Source: Pseudoalteromonas xiamenensis
GTDB taxonomy: Bacteria > Pseudomonadota > Gammaproteobacteria > Enterobacterales > Alteromonadaceae
DNA length: 64,000 nucleotides
NCBI RefSeq assembly: GCF_042431545.1
Contig: NZ_JBHLYX010000013.1
Direction: 5' to 3' (one strand)
The position numbers and the translations under genes are program-made. This document shows positions 17,130 through 25,299 of this stretch, piece after piece. The notes below the pieces were generated by a model that was not told the origin of the DNA, did no database searches, and was given only the letters and a program-made list of their open reading frames with translations. Position 1 is the stretch's first letter. Every line of letters begins with the position of its first letter.

Positions 17130-17245
17130 TCGTCTTCAAGTTCACTGAGGCGGTCTAAATTCTCTGTGTTTTCGAGCCACATTACATTGATGATTGAAAA
17201 CGCACAGGCCAATAACACGCCTAAAATCCAAGTGAAATACCACAT
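17126..17245 (-). CDS. cydX: Cytochrome bd-I oxidase small subunit CydX
   Basis: 39 residues beginning MWYFTWILGVLLACAFSIIN: one transmembrane helix with the W-Y-F-x-W-I-L-G motif and a short acidic tail (LSELEDD), as in E. coli CydX, which stabilises the haem b595/d site of CydAB. An AAGGAGC ribosome site lies 6 nt before the ATG. It lies 10 nt downstream of cydB and overlaps ybgE. Confidence 0.93.
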   Translation of the reverse strand: MWYFTWILGVLLACAFSIINVMWLENTENLDRLSELEDD

Positions 17246-17255
17246 AATTTGCTCC

Positions 17256-18395
17256 TTAATACAAAGATTTACTGTTGTTATGGATTGCCTCTTGGCTAAT
17301 GCGACCGAACATTTTGAAGTAAGACCAAAGGGTATAGCCAAGCACAATGGGTACGAATATCAATGCAACAAAGAGCATGATCTTTAATGTCAGTTCGCTG
17401 GATGTCGCATCCAACGCAGTCAAGCTGTGGCTTGGATCTAGACTCGATGGCATGACAAATGGGAACATGGCAAATCCAGCTGTTAAAATGATAGCGGCCA
17501 CCCCCAATGAGCTTGTTAAAAACGCCATCGCATTTGCCTGTTTTTTGCTAAATAGCGCCGTTGCAAAAGGCAATACCAGACCCAAAATAGGTGCGGCGAT
17601 CATCCATGGGTATCGCTCGTAATTATGAAACCATGCACCAGGTTGAGCGATTGCGGTTTTTAACAAAGGATTTGCGGCTTGAGTGCTTGGAGAAAACGCA
17701 GTGACCTCGTACCCAAAATGACCGAAATAGAGCCACACGCCTGCAAAACCAAATGTAAATGCCGTAGTAATTGCAGAAATGACACTGACGTTTTCAGAGC
17801 GTGCTTTTAATTCATCCGTGGTTTTCATTTGTAACCACGTTGCGCCTTGCGTGACCAGCATAAGTACACTGACGAGCCCACATAAGATGGCAAATGGATT
17901 CAACAGTGCTAAGAAGCTTCCTTGGTAAGTCGCACGCAGGTATTCATCGAGTAAGAAGGGAACACCCTGCAATAAATTTCCAAACGCAACGCCAAACACA
18001 AGTGCAGGAACAAACGAGCCAATGAATAAGCCGTTATCCCACATTTTGCGCCATGTTGGATTGTCGAGTTTGCTGCGATAATCAAAACCCACAGGGCGGA
18101 AGAATAGTGCTGCGAGCACCAAAATCATTGCTAAATAAAATCCCGAAAAGGCAACGGCGTACACTTGTGGCCAAGCGGCGAACAAAGCTCCACCTGCAGT
18201 AACCAACCAAACTTGATTACCTTCCCAATGGGGACCGACGGTATTGATCATCACGCGTTTAATTGTGTCATCCTTCCCTAAGATCGGCAGTAACATGCCG
18301 ACACCTAAATCGAAGCCATCGGTTACGGCAAAGCCAATCAGCAACACGCCAATGAGTAGCCACCAAATGAGTTTTAGCGTTTCATAGTCCAACAT
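17256..18395 (-). CDS. cydB: Cytochrome bd ubiquinol oxidase subunit II
   Basis: About 379 residues starting MLDYETLKLIWWLLIGVLL, the usual CydB N-terminus; an in-frame ATG 8 codons upstream lies inside cydA and is less likely. About eight to nine membrane helices; hallmark stretches FAVTDGFDLGVGMLLP, GPHWEGNQVWLVTAGGALFA and FRPVGFDYR are intact. With CydA it forms the high-affinity quinol:O2 oxidase used at low oxygen and tolerant of NO and sulfide. It starts 1 nt after the cydA stop codon. Confidence 0.97.
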   Translation of the reverse strand: MLDYETLKLIWWLLIGVLLIGFAVTDGFDLGVGMLLPILGKDDTIKRVMINTVGPHWEGNQVWLVTAGGALFAAWPQVYAVAFSGFYLAMILVLAALFFRPVGFDYRSKLDNPTWRKMWDNGLFIGSFVPALVFGVAFGNLLQGVPFLLDEYLRATYQGSFLALLNPFAILCGLVSVLMLVTQGATWLQMKTTDELKARSENVSVISAITTAFTFGFAGVWLYFGHFGYEVTAFSPSTQAANPLLKTAIAQPGAWFHNYERYPWMIAAPILGLVLPFATALFSKKQANAMAFLTSSLGVAAIILTAGFAMFPFVMPSSLDPSHSLTALDATSSELTLKIMLFVALIFVPIVLGYTLWSYFKMFGRISQEAIHNNSKSLY

Positions 18396-18396
18396 G

Positions 18397-19968
18397 TTAA
18401 AGCCCCCCTTGTGGTGCATTATTCATTTGCTCAAAGTGATACTTATTCAATCCAAGAGAAGACGGTCCACGTTTTGCAAAGTGGATCATCAAGTACATTT
18501 CCGCGATGAACAGTAAGAGATAGAAGCTACAAATGGCGAGGAGTGAAAGAGTAACATCTCCGGCGCTTACTGAAGAGGCGCTAAGTCCCGTTGGTAAAAT
18601 TTCCGCAATTGACCAAGGCTGACGACCATACTCTGCGACAAACCAACCACATTCTGCAGCTATCCAAGGCAAAGGAAGTGACCACAAACACATTCTTAAC
18701 AGCCATTTTTTCTTTTCTTGGCGGTGTTGTGTACTTTGCCAAAATGCCATGGCAAAAACGAAAAGCATCACAAAACCACTGAACACCATTGCGCGGAAAG
18801 ACCAAAACAGAGGGGCTACTTTTGGAATTGTGTCCTTTGCCGCAGCTTGTATTTGTTCATCGGTAGCATCGGTTACGTTATCAGTGTATTTTTTCAGAAG
18901 TAAGCCATAGCCCAAGTCCACTTTTACTTCGTTAAAAGCCGCGATGGTTTCAGCACTTTTATCACCGTGACGCAATTGTTGAAGCAGTCCAAAGGCGACC
19001 ATCCCACGACGAATACGTTGCTCGTGTTCCGAGATGAGATCTTTAATACCGGTCACTGGCTCGTCAACAGAGCGCGTTGCAATTAAACCCAACACATAGG
19101 GGATCTTAATTGCGTAATCGGTAGTCATGGTGTCTTCATTTGGTAAGCCAATCAAGGTAAAGGCAGCCGGTGGTTCGTGCGTATCCCATTCTGCTTCGAT
19201 TGCTGCTAGTTTGGTTTTTTGTACGTCGCCAATCTCATAGCCACTTTCATCACCAAGTACGATAACCGAGAGAATTGATGCAAGACCAAAGCTTGCAGCT
19301 ATGGCGAAAGATCGACGAGCAAAGGCTATGTCTCTCTTCTTCAAAAGGTAATAAGCTGAAATGGCCAACACAAACATTGCCCCTGTGACATAGCCAGAAG
19401 CGACGGTATGAACAAATTTGACTTGCGCAACAGGGTTAAAAATAAGTTCAGCAAAGCTGACCATTTCCATGCGCATAGTTTCAAAATTGAACTCTGAACC
19501 CACAGGGTTTTGCATCCAACCATTGGCGATGAGGATCCAGAGCGCACTAAAGTTAGAGCCTAACGCGACCAGCCAAGTCGTTAATAAATGCTGGCGCTTG
19601 GTGAGCCTATCCCAACCAAAAAAGAATAAACCGATAAACGTGGATTCAAGAAAAAACGCCACCAAACCTTCAATGGCTAAAGGTGCACCAAAAATATCGC
19701 CAACATAGTGAGAATAGTATGCCCAGTTTGTACCGAACTGGAATTCCATGGTGAGGCCCGTGGTTACGCCCAGCGCGAAATTAATCCCGAACAATTTCCC
19801 CCAAAACTTCACCATATCTTTATAGATAGGATTATTGGTCATCACGTAAACGGATTCCATGATGGCCAAAATAAATGACAGCCCAAGAGTGAGCGGTACA
19901 AAAATAAAATGAAACATCGCGGTGAGTGCAAATTGCAGCCGCGATAGCTCGACGACGGTAAGTTCCAT
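18397..19968 (-). CDS. cydA: Cytochrome bd ubiquinol oxidase subunit I
   Basis: 523 residues, the full length of the long-Q-loop type. The N-terminus MELTVVELSRLQFALTAMFH carries the haem ligand His at 20 (E. coli H19); GVTTGLTMEFQFGTNWAYYS, GRQPWSIAEILPTG and the long periplasmic Q-loop (about residues 250-380) are present. Haem b558, b595 and d subunit of the quinol oxidase. Second gene of cydP-A-B-X-ybgE, transcribed from a -24/-12 promoter ahead of cydP. Confidence 0.97.
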   Translation of the reverse strand: MELTVVELSRLQFALTAMFHFIFVPLTLGLSFILAIMESVYVMTNNPIYKDMVKFWGKLFGINFALGVTTGLTMEFQFGTNWAYYSHYVGDIFGAPLAIEGLVAFFLESTFIGLFFFGWDRLTKRQHLLTTWLVALGSNFSALWILIANGWMQNPVGSEFNFETMRMEMVSFAELIFNPVAQVKFVHTVASGYVTGAMFVLAISAYYLLKKRDIAFARRSFAIAASFGLASILSVIVLGDESGYEIGDVQKTKLAAIEAEWDTHEPPAAFTLIGLPNEDTMTTDYAIKIPYVLGLIATRSVDEPVTGIKDLISEHEQRIRRGMVAFGLLQQLRHGDKSAETIAAFNEVKVDLGYGLLLKKYTDNVTDATDEQIQAAAKDTIPKVAPLFWSFRAMVFSGFVMLFVFAMAFWQSTQHRQEKKKWLLRMCLWSLPLPWIAAECGWFVAEYGRQPWSIAEILPTGLSASSVSAGDVTLSLLAICSFYLLLFIAEMYLMIHFAKRGPSSLGLNKYHFEQMNNAPQGGL

Positions 19969-19978
19969 GTAAGTCCCC

Positions 19979-20140
19979 TTAAGATGATTTAGAGATCAGG
20001 TGTTCGCTAATTTGCTGTGATTTTGGGCTGTGGCTGTCTAAACTCGGCTCTGCAAAAAAAAGCGATTTAATGAGCAATACCGCACACACCTTGACCACAA
20101 CAATGACTGCTAAATGTTTCACCAGCTTGTTATTAAACAT
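19979..20140 (-). CDS. cydP: Cytochrome bd-associated small subunit CydP
   Basis: 53 residues, MFNNKLVKHLAVIVVVKVCA then VLLIKSLFFAEPS: a basic N-terminus, one membrane helix with an internal Lys (VIVVVKV..LLIKSLFF pattern), and a soluble tail. This is the layout of the small CydP protein found ahead of cydA in several gammaproteobacteria. GGGAGGTC lies just before the ATG, and the stop is 10 nt upstream of cydA. It is short and easily missed by length filters. Confidence 0.8.
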   Translation of the reverse strand: MFNNKLVKHLAVIVVVKVCAVLLIKSLFFAEPSLDSHSPKSQQISEHLISKSS

Positions 20141-20168
20141 TTGACCTCCCTAAAACTAACCTACTTAT

Positions 20169-20185
20169 TACAAGTCCCATGCCAA
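20169..20185 (-). promoter_or_regulatory. Sigma-54 (-24/-12) promoter of the cyd operon
   Basis: On the minus strand TTGGCATGGGACTTGTA gives TGGCA at -24 and TTGT at -12 with the exact 10-bp GG-to-GT spacing. It lies 29 nt ahead of the cydP start, leaving a leader of about 20 nt that contains the ribosome site. Confidence 0.65.
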
Positions 20186-20242
20186 AAATTTAGTTTAGAA
20201 GTTATTGAAAATACTGCAAAAAAATATAGAACCATTTCTTTG

Positions 20243-20284
20243 TTTGTCACAAGTGGCATCTATGTGCCATAAATGACTGACAAA
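20243..20284. promoter_or_regulatory. Candidate enhancer region for the cyd activator
   Basis: Nested inverted repeats TTTGTCA (20243-20249)/TGACAAA (20278-20284) and TGGCA (20254-20258)/TGCCA (20265-20269) lie between the divergent cyd operon and its neighbouring sigma-54 activator, 60-100 bp upstream of the -24 element. Confidence 0.4.
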
Positions 20285-20305
20285 ATCGGTTTAGGTTAAG
20301 CAAAG

Positions 20306-21619
20306 ATGAATATTGCAACAGTGCAAGCGATGATTAACGCGGTTGAAAAACCAGCCATTTTTATCGATACCAACTATCGGATACTTGCAGTAAATTTACC
20401 CTATCGAGAGCTCTACGAGACGAGCATTCAAATTGGCTATAGTCGCTGCTATGAAATCAGTCATCATGCGAGTGAACCGTGTGATAAGCAGGGTGAACAA
20501 TGTCCCTTGTCTGAATGTAAACAAACGGGAAAAGCCAGTAGTGCATTACACATCCATCCAACAGCAGATGGAGACGCATACTGCGACATTCATATGCGGC
20601 CAATCGTGGATGATGATGGGATCACCATTGGCTTTTTAGAAGTGTTAGACAAAATAGAGTACGCCTCTAGGCACATTGGGCAAGCTCAGATGATTGGCGA
20701 GTCTGATGCGTTTAAAGCCATGCTGAAATTGATTAATCGCAGTGGCCAAACCGACATCAATGTGTTGTTGTGTGGTGAAACAGGGACTGGCAAGGAGCTC
20801 GCTGCAAAAGCTTTGCATCAAGCGAGTCGTCGCAGTAGCAAACCGTTTGTGGTAGTCGAATGTACGGGACTCAATGAAAATCTCTTTGAAAGTGAATTGT
20901 TCGGTCATGAAAAGGGGGCATTTACTGGCGCAACGCAGAAAAAAGCGGGGCTAGTGGAACTGGCGCACGGAGGGACATTGTTTCTAGATGAAATCGCTGA
21001 CGTACCAATGAGCATGCAAGTTAAGCTTTTGCGCTTATTAGAAACCGGGAATTTTCGGTCGGTAGGAAGCACTGTTTATCGCAATGCTGATTTTCGTTTA
21101 GTGTGTGCAACCCACAAAGATTTGTTATCACTGGTAAAAGAAGGGAAATTTCGCGAAGATCTCTATTATCGAATAGCTGCATTTCCAATTTACCTACCAG
21201 CGCTACGCGAGCGCACGCAAGACATAGCCTTACTTGCAAAACACCTACTAGAAAAGTCAGAGTTTGCCAGTAAACGCCTTTCAAATAATGCATTAAGCCA
21301 GCTTCAAACAGGGCTTTTTAATGGCAACATTCGAGAACTCAAACACGTCATTCTGCGTGCTGCAATAATGAGTGATGACGATGAAATACACCACGTTGAT
21401 TTTGGTCCAGGCATCACAACGGCAAAACCAGCACTCGCAGTGCACAACGATCCTAATGAATTCAAATCGTTGCTTTCGCTCGATGAAGCAGAAAAACAGT
21501 ATTTACAGTATGTTGTTGGAAGTCATACAGGATCGATCGAGGCGTTGTCTGACGTCTTAGGTATCTCAACCCGAAGTTTATATCGCCGTCTTAAAAAGTT
21601 CGGAATCTCCACCACTTAA
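20306..21619 (+). CDS. PAS-domain sigma-54-dependent activator next to cyd
   Basis: 437 residues. A PAS domain (1-120) with a Cys cluster (SRCYEIS, EPCDKQGEQCPLSEC, a pattern common in redox or haem/metal-sensing PAS regulators), AAA+ domain (about 130-360; GETGTGKE, GAFTGA, LFLDEIADV) and Fis-type HTH (SIEALSDVLGISTRSLYRRL). It has no receiver domain, so the PAS domain is the likely sensor. Divergent from cydP, whose promoter is of -24/-12 type; it is therefore the expected activator of cytochrome bd, perhaps in response to redox state or NO. That function is inferred from position. Confidence 0.85.
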   Translation: MNIATVQAMINAVEKPAIFIDTNYRILAVNLPYRELYETSIQIGYSRCYEISHHASEPCDKQGEQCPLSECKQTGKASSALHIHPTADGDAYCDIHMRPIVDDDGITIGFLEVLDKIEYASRHIGQAQMIGESDAFKAMLKLINRSGQTDINVLLCGETGTGKELAAKALHQASRRSSKPFVVVECTGLNENLFESELFGHEKGAFTGATQKKAGLVELAHGGTLFLDEIADVPMSMQVKLLRLLETGNFRSVGSTVYRNADFRLVCATHKDLLSLVKEGKFREDLYYRIAAFPIYLPALRERTQDIALLAKHLLEKSEFASKRLSNNALSQLQTGLFNGNIRELKHVILRAAIMSDDDEIHHVDFGPGITTAKPALAVHNDPNEFKSLLSLDEAEKQYLQYVVGSHTGSIEALSDVLGISTRSLYRRLKKFGISTT

Positions 21620-21641
21620 ACCTTCAAATTGGAACTGATTA

Positions 21642-21665
21642 AAGTGTCCGCTGCGGACACTTTTT
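21642..21665 (+). terminator. Terminator after the PAS activator gene (possibly also an operator)
   Basis: AAGTGTCC/GGACACTT stem around GCTGC, then TTTTT, 22 nt past the stop codon at 21619. The same GTGTCC...GGACAC motif recurs at 21667, so the DNA may also serve as a protein site. Confidence 0.65.
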
Positions 21666-21666
21666 G

Positions 21667-21678
21667 TGTCCGCGGACA
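21667..21678. promoter_or_regulatory. Palindrome TGTCCGCGGACA upstream of the efflux operon
   Basis: A perfect 12-bp palindrome that repeats the half-sites of the preceding terminator stem (TGTCC...GGACA). It lies about 55 bp upstream of a -24/-12 promoter and could be an enhancer site for the NtrC-type regulator encoded in the operon. Confidence 0.35.
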
Positions 21679-21731
21679 GTCTCTTAGTGAAACTAAATAT
21701 ACTAAACTCTTTATAATCAACAAGATAAAAG

Positions 21732-21748
21732 TTGGCATAAAGTTGGTA
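21732..21748 (+). promoter_or_regulatory. Candidate sigma-54 promoter of the ABC efflux operon
   Basis: TTGGCATAAAGTTGGTA: TGGCA at -24 and TGGTA at -12, with correct GG-to-GT spacing though a weaker -12 block. A start near 21758 gives a leader of about 128 nt to the adaptor gene. The cognate activator would be the NtrC-type regulator at 26613. Confidence 0.45.
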
Positions 21749-21787
21749 TTACTTTTCGTACTATCAACTAAATACAAGCAGAAACCG

Positions 21788-21889
21788 ATGTTGTTGAGTT
21801 GTTTTTTTATTTCACCTCTTATGGTCATTGCAATTGCTTTGGCAATTCGTGTTAGTGAATTATCTGCTTGGTGTAAGGACAAACCATGA
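21788..21889 (+). CDS. Possible 33-residue membrane leader peptide
   Basis: A small frame MLLSCFFISPLMVIAIALAI followed by a polar tail ends in TGA overlapping the ATG of the adaptor gene (ATGA). One hydrophobic helix and the start/stop overlap suggest a translated leader coupling to the efflux operon, but the ribosome site is poor and such frames arise by chance. Confidence 0.28.
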   Translation: MLLSCFFISPLMVIAIALAIRVSELSAWCKDKP

Positions 21890-23142
21890 TTAAAGATACC
21901 AGTGGACAAGACGTCGTCGTTACAAAGAGTAAAAAAACGCCGCGTAATATTGTGATTGCCATCGCGGCCACGTTTGCCATCGCGCTTTCTGCAAATGCCA
22001 TTATGAATAGCGAAACGGCTGAACAATCCATTGAAAAGGCGCAATTGCAGTTTGCGAAAGTCGAGCGAGGTGACTTAACCCGTGATGTTGTTGCGACAGG
22101 CAAAGTCGTCGCTGCTAACGCCCCTCGTGTTTACAGTCCAGAGCAAGGTTTTGTGGATCTGCAAGTGAGTGCAGGTGACAGTGTCGTTGTTGGCCAAGTG
22201 GTTGCGATAGTAGACAGCCCTGAACTAAATAATGAATTGCAGCAGCAGAAATCTGAATTTGCTCGACTGCAAGGCGAATTAGCACGTAAGGAACTCGATG
22301 CGCGCAGAGAAACATTGAACCTCAATAAAGTACTCGATATGGCGCAAGTTGAGCTCAATGCTGCGGACAGAGAGAACCGTAGGGCGCAATTGTCGATTAA
22401 AGAACATTTGATAAGCCAAATTGACTTAGAGAAAGCCGTTGATGAACTCGCTAAAGCGAAGTTAAGTTTCAAACATGCGAAAGAAGAAGTCGCGCTGGCC
22501 AAAGATACGCTCGCTTTTGACTTGCAAGCGGCAAAAAGCACGCTCGAGCGACAACAGTTTGTAGTGGAAGAGTTGGAGCGAAAAGTTAAGAACTTAAACA
22601 TTACGGCTTCGGTTTCTGGCATTGTCGGTAACTTAAACGTACAGCCAAAAGAATTGGTGAATAAAAACCAAGCCCTGATGACATTAGTTGACTTAAGCGC
22701 GTATGAAGCAGAAGTGCAAGTGTCTGAAAGTTTCGCTAATGAGCTCGGACTCGGTATGGACGTTGAGCTCAAAATTGGCAATCAAATGGTCACTGGTAAG
22801 CTCTCGGCTATTTCACCAGAAGTCAGCAATCGTGAAGTGACAACGCGTGTTCGATTCGGCCAAACCGAGTTGACAGGCATCCGCCAGAATCAACAGCTTT
22901 CAGCGCGTATCTTGCTAGAAAACAAGCAAAATGTACTCAAAGTGAGACGTGGTGGGTTCACTCAGTCAGGTGGCTTTGTCGCGTACAAACTGAATGGCAA
23001 CATCGCCACCAAAATTGATATCGAGTTAGGTGCTTACAGTCTTCGAGAAGTTGAAGTGCTGTCAGGTTTAGAGGTAGGTGATGAAATCATCATTTCTAAC
23101 TACGAAACGTTTAATCAATCACCTTCAATTCTTTTGAATTAA
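21886..23142 (+). CDS. Periplasmic adaptor subunit of an ABC efflux system (HlyD/MacA-like)
   Basis: 418 residues. N-terminal membrane anchor (about 20-40, IVIAIAATFAIALSANAI), a split lipoyl domain (QGFVDLQVSAGDSVVVGQVV and later SGIVGNLNVQPKELVNKNQ), a long alpha-hairpin coiled coil (about 110-230) and beta-barrel/membrane-proximal domains. It would bridge the inner-membrane ABC permeases to a TolC-type channel, which is not encoded here. First of four efflux genes followed by their regulators. Confidence 0.88.
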   Translation: MIKDTSGQDVVVTKSKKTPRNIVIAIAATFAIALSANAIMNSETAEQSIEKAQLQFAKVERGDLTRDVVATGKVVAANAPRVYSPEQGFVDLQVSAGDSVVVGQVVAIVDSPELNNELQQQKSEFARLQGELARKELDARRETLNLNKVLDMAQVELNAADRENRRAQLSIKEHLISQIDLEKAVDELAKAKLSFKHAKEEVALAKDTLAFDLQAAKSTLERQQFVVEELERKVKNLNITASVSGIVGNLNVQPKELVNKNQALMTLVDLSAYEAEVQVSESFANELGLGMDVELKIGNQMVTGKLSAISPEVSNREVTTRVRFGQTELTGIRQNQQLSARILLENKQNVLKVRRGGFTQSGGFVAYKLNGNIATKIDIELGAYSLREVEVLSGLEVGDEIIISNYETFNQSPSILLN

Positions 23143-23257
23143 CAAAGCGCTGCAGAGTGAAGCGCAGACAAAGCGCACCGCTTAAAGCACAATAATTTTA
23201 ATAAAACTTGGCCAGATAAGACGTGAATAAAGCCAAGGAAAATACAGGAATGACAAA

Positions 23258-23974
23258 ATGTTAGAAATGAAAAATGTAGGCAAGATTTACCAAACTGACA
23301 TGGTGCAAACGCACGCGCTTCGCGATTTTAACTTAAGTGTAAAAGAAGGTGAATTCATCGCGGTTACTGGGCCATCAGGTTCAGGTAAAACAACATTTTT
23401 AAACATTGCGGGCATGCTAGAGCCATTTTCAACGGGTCAATATTTACTCGATGGTATTCATGTCGGCAGCCTGTCGGACAACCAACGTGCAGATTTACGA
23501 AACCAAAAAATTGGGTTTATTTTCCAGGGTTTTAACTTAATCCCCGATTTAAATTTATATGAGAACGTTGAAGTCCCGCTGCGTTATCGTGGTATCAAGG
23601 CTGCGGAGCGTAAACGTCGCATTGAGCAATGTTTAGAGCAAGTGGGCCTAGCCAGCCGAGCGAAGCATTTGCCACAACAACTCTCTGGGGGCCAGCAGCA
23701 GCGCGTTGCAATTGCACGTGCGCTTGCTGGTGAACCTCGCTTTTTACTCGCTGATGAACCAACAGGAAACTTGGATAGTTTAATGGCAAGACAAGTTATG
23801 GAGTTACTCGAACAAATTAATCGTGATGGAGCGACCATCATTATGGTGACCCATGACCCAGAATTGGCGCGCCGCGCACCACGTAATATTCAAGTGGTCG
23901 ATGGGCAGCTGGCTGATTTCACGCTTTATCAAGGTCATCCTTCCCAACCTGCGCCAGTGCTAGAGGGTGTATAA
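23258..23974 (+). CDS. ABC transporter ATP-binding protein (MacB/LolD-like)
   Basis: 238 residues with Walker A GPSGSGKTTF, Q-loop (FIFQGFN), signature LSGGQQQRVAIARAL, Walker B FLLADEPTGNLD and the switch His (VTHDPELA). This is the mechanotransmission type of ATPase paired with FtsX-like permeases that drives extrusion from the periplasm rather than classic membrane transport. An ATPase-only chain separate from its permeases. It ends 1 nt before the next start. Confidence 0.93.
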   Translation: MLEMKNVGKIYQTDMVQTHALRDFNLSVKEGEFIAVTGPSGSGKTTFLNIAGMLEPFSTGQYLLDGIHVGSLSDNQRADLRNQKIGFIFQGFNLIPDLNLYENVEVPLRYRGIKAAERKRRIEQCLEQVGLASRAKHLPQQLSGGQQQRVAIARALAGEPRFLLADEPTGNLDSLMARQVMELLEQINRDGATIIMVTHDPELARRAPRNIQVVDGQLADFTLYQGHPSQPAPVLEGV

Positions 23975-23975
23975 C

Positions 23976-25289
23976 ATGTTTACGCATTACCTAGATTTAA
24001 GCTGGCGCAGCTTTAAGCGCACTCCGGTGGTGTCATTTTTAATGGTACTTGCAATAGCAATCGGCGTAGGCGTCACGATGACCAGCTTGTCGGTCTATCA
24101 CATGATGTCAATGGATCCTATACCAGAAAAGAGCAACCAGCTTTTTCACCCGCAACTTCAAACCGTTGATGAAGGTGTTAAGCTTTGGACCAAAGATGGC
24201 ATGCCAAGGCAAATGACCTATCAGGATGCTGTAAACCTAATGAATGCACCGATTCCAGAGCGCAAAACAGCCAGCGTGAAAACGGGGTTTTCGGTTCATT
24301 TAGATGCGTCGACAGTAAAGCCCTTTTCAAGTGCGGCACGTCTTGTGAATCGTCAGTTTTTCGAGATTTTTAACCTAGAGTTTATCAATGGTGCGACTTG
24401 GTCTGAAAATGATGATCTCAATGCGTCTCCTGTGATTGTTATCGATGATTATTTGAATAATAAGTTGTTCGGTGGCGGAAACAATGTGGGTAAATCAATT
24501 AACTTGGATGATGGACAGTATCAAATCGTTGGGATAATCAAAACGTGGGACATTCATATCAAGTTCTACGATTTGAATAATGGCGCATTTCAAAAGCCAG
24601 AGCATATCTACATGCCATTTTCCTTGGTTGCGGCGCGGGAATTAGACAACTGGGGTAACACCAATGGTTGGAAATTTGAGCCATCAAATACGTTTCAGGA
24701 TAAATTAAACTCAGAGCGTTTTTGGGTGCAGTTCTGGGCAGAGTTGCCAGACGAACAAGCCAAACAACGTTATGGTGAATACCTCATGGCGTATATGCAA
24801 GAGCAACAGAAATTGGGTCGTTTCAACCGTGATGAACTGGTTTATAAGCTCAATAACGTGGAAGATTGGATGGAATTCTTCAGCGTAGTCAGTAAGGATA
24901 ACAAAGTACTTGTGGCACTGAGCTTCATGTTCCTAGCGGTATGTCTTGCGAACATTCTGGGACTGCTACTGGCTAAATTTTTACGTCGTGCACCAGAAGT
25001 GGGCGTTCGAAGAGCGCTGGGGGCAAGTAAGCGACAAGTGTTTTATCAACATGTAGTGGAAGTGTCTCTCCTTGGCTTTCTTGGCGGCACGTTAGGTATC
25101 GTGATTTCACAATTAGGACTTTGGGGCGTGCGCGCGACCCACAGTGTGTACACAAATTTGGCGACGATGGATGCCACAATGTTGTTTGCATCCCCAGTTA
25201 TTGCGATTGTGTCGTGCATTATTGCGGGATTGTACCCTGCGTGGATAGTGTGCCGCACCACACCCGCTATTTATCTGAAAAGCCAATAA
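23976..25289 (+). CDS. FtsX-like ABC permease (MacB periplasmic core), first
   Basis: About 437 residues: one N-terminal membrane helix (about 18-40), a periplasmic core domain (about 50-280), then three C-terminal helices with the FtsX signature (EVGVRRALGASKRQVFYQHVVE, SPVIAIVSCIIAGLYPAWIV). The ATG at 23976 lies 1 nt after the ATPase stop; an upstream GTG at 23967 overlaps that gene and is less likely. It forms a heterodimer candidate with the next gene. Confidence 0.87.
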   Translation: MFTHYLDLSWRSFKRTPVVSFLMVLAIAIGVGVTMTSLSVYHMMSMDPIPEKSNQLFHPQLQTVDEGVKLWTKDGMPRQMTYQDAVNLMNAPIPERKTASVKTGFSVHLDASTVKPFSSAARLVNRQFFEIFNLEFINGATWSENDDLNASPVIVIDDYLNNKLFGGGNNVGKSINLDDGQYQIVGIIKTWDIHIKFYDLNNGAFQKPEHIYMPFSLVAARELDNWGNTNGWKFEPSNTFQDKLNSERFWVQFWAELPDEQAKQRYGEYLMAYMQEQQKLGRFNRDELVYKLNNVEDWMEFFSVVSKDNKVLVALSFMFLAVCLANILGLLLAKFLRRAPEVGVRRALGASKRQVFYQHVVEVSLLGFLGGTLGIVISQLGLWGVRATHSVYTNLATMDATMLFASPVIAIVSCIIAGLYPAWIVCRTTPAIYLKSQ

Positions 25290-25299
25290 GGAGTGAAAC

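Noticed and set aside
18396..18419. Upstream ATG of cydB
   Set aside because: It lies inside the cydA coding region and adds residues not typical of CydB; the ATG at 18395 gives the standard N-terminus.
21629..21889. 86-codon forward frame between the PAS activator and the efflux operon
   Set aside because: Its 5' part runs through a terminator hairpin; only the last 33 codons were kept as a weak candidate.
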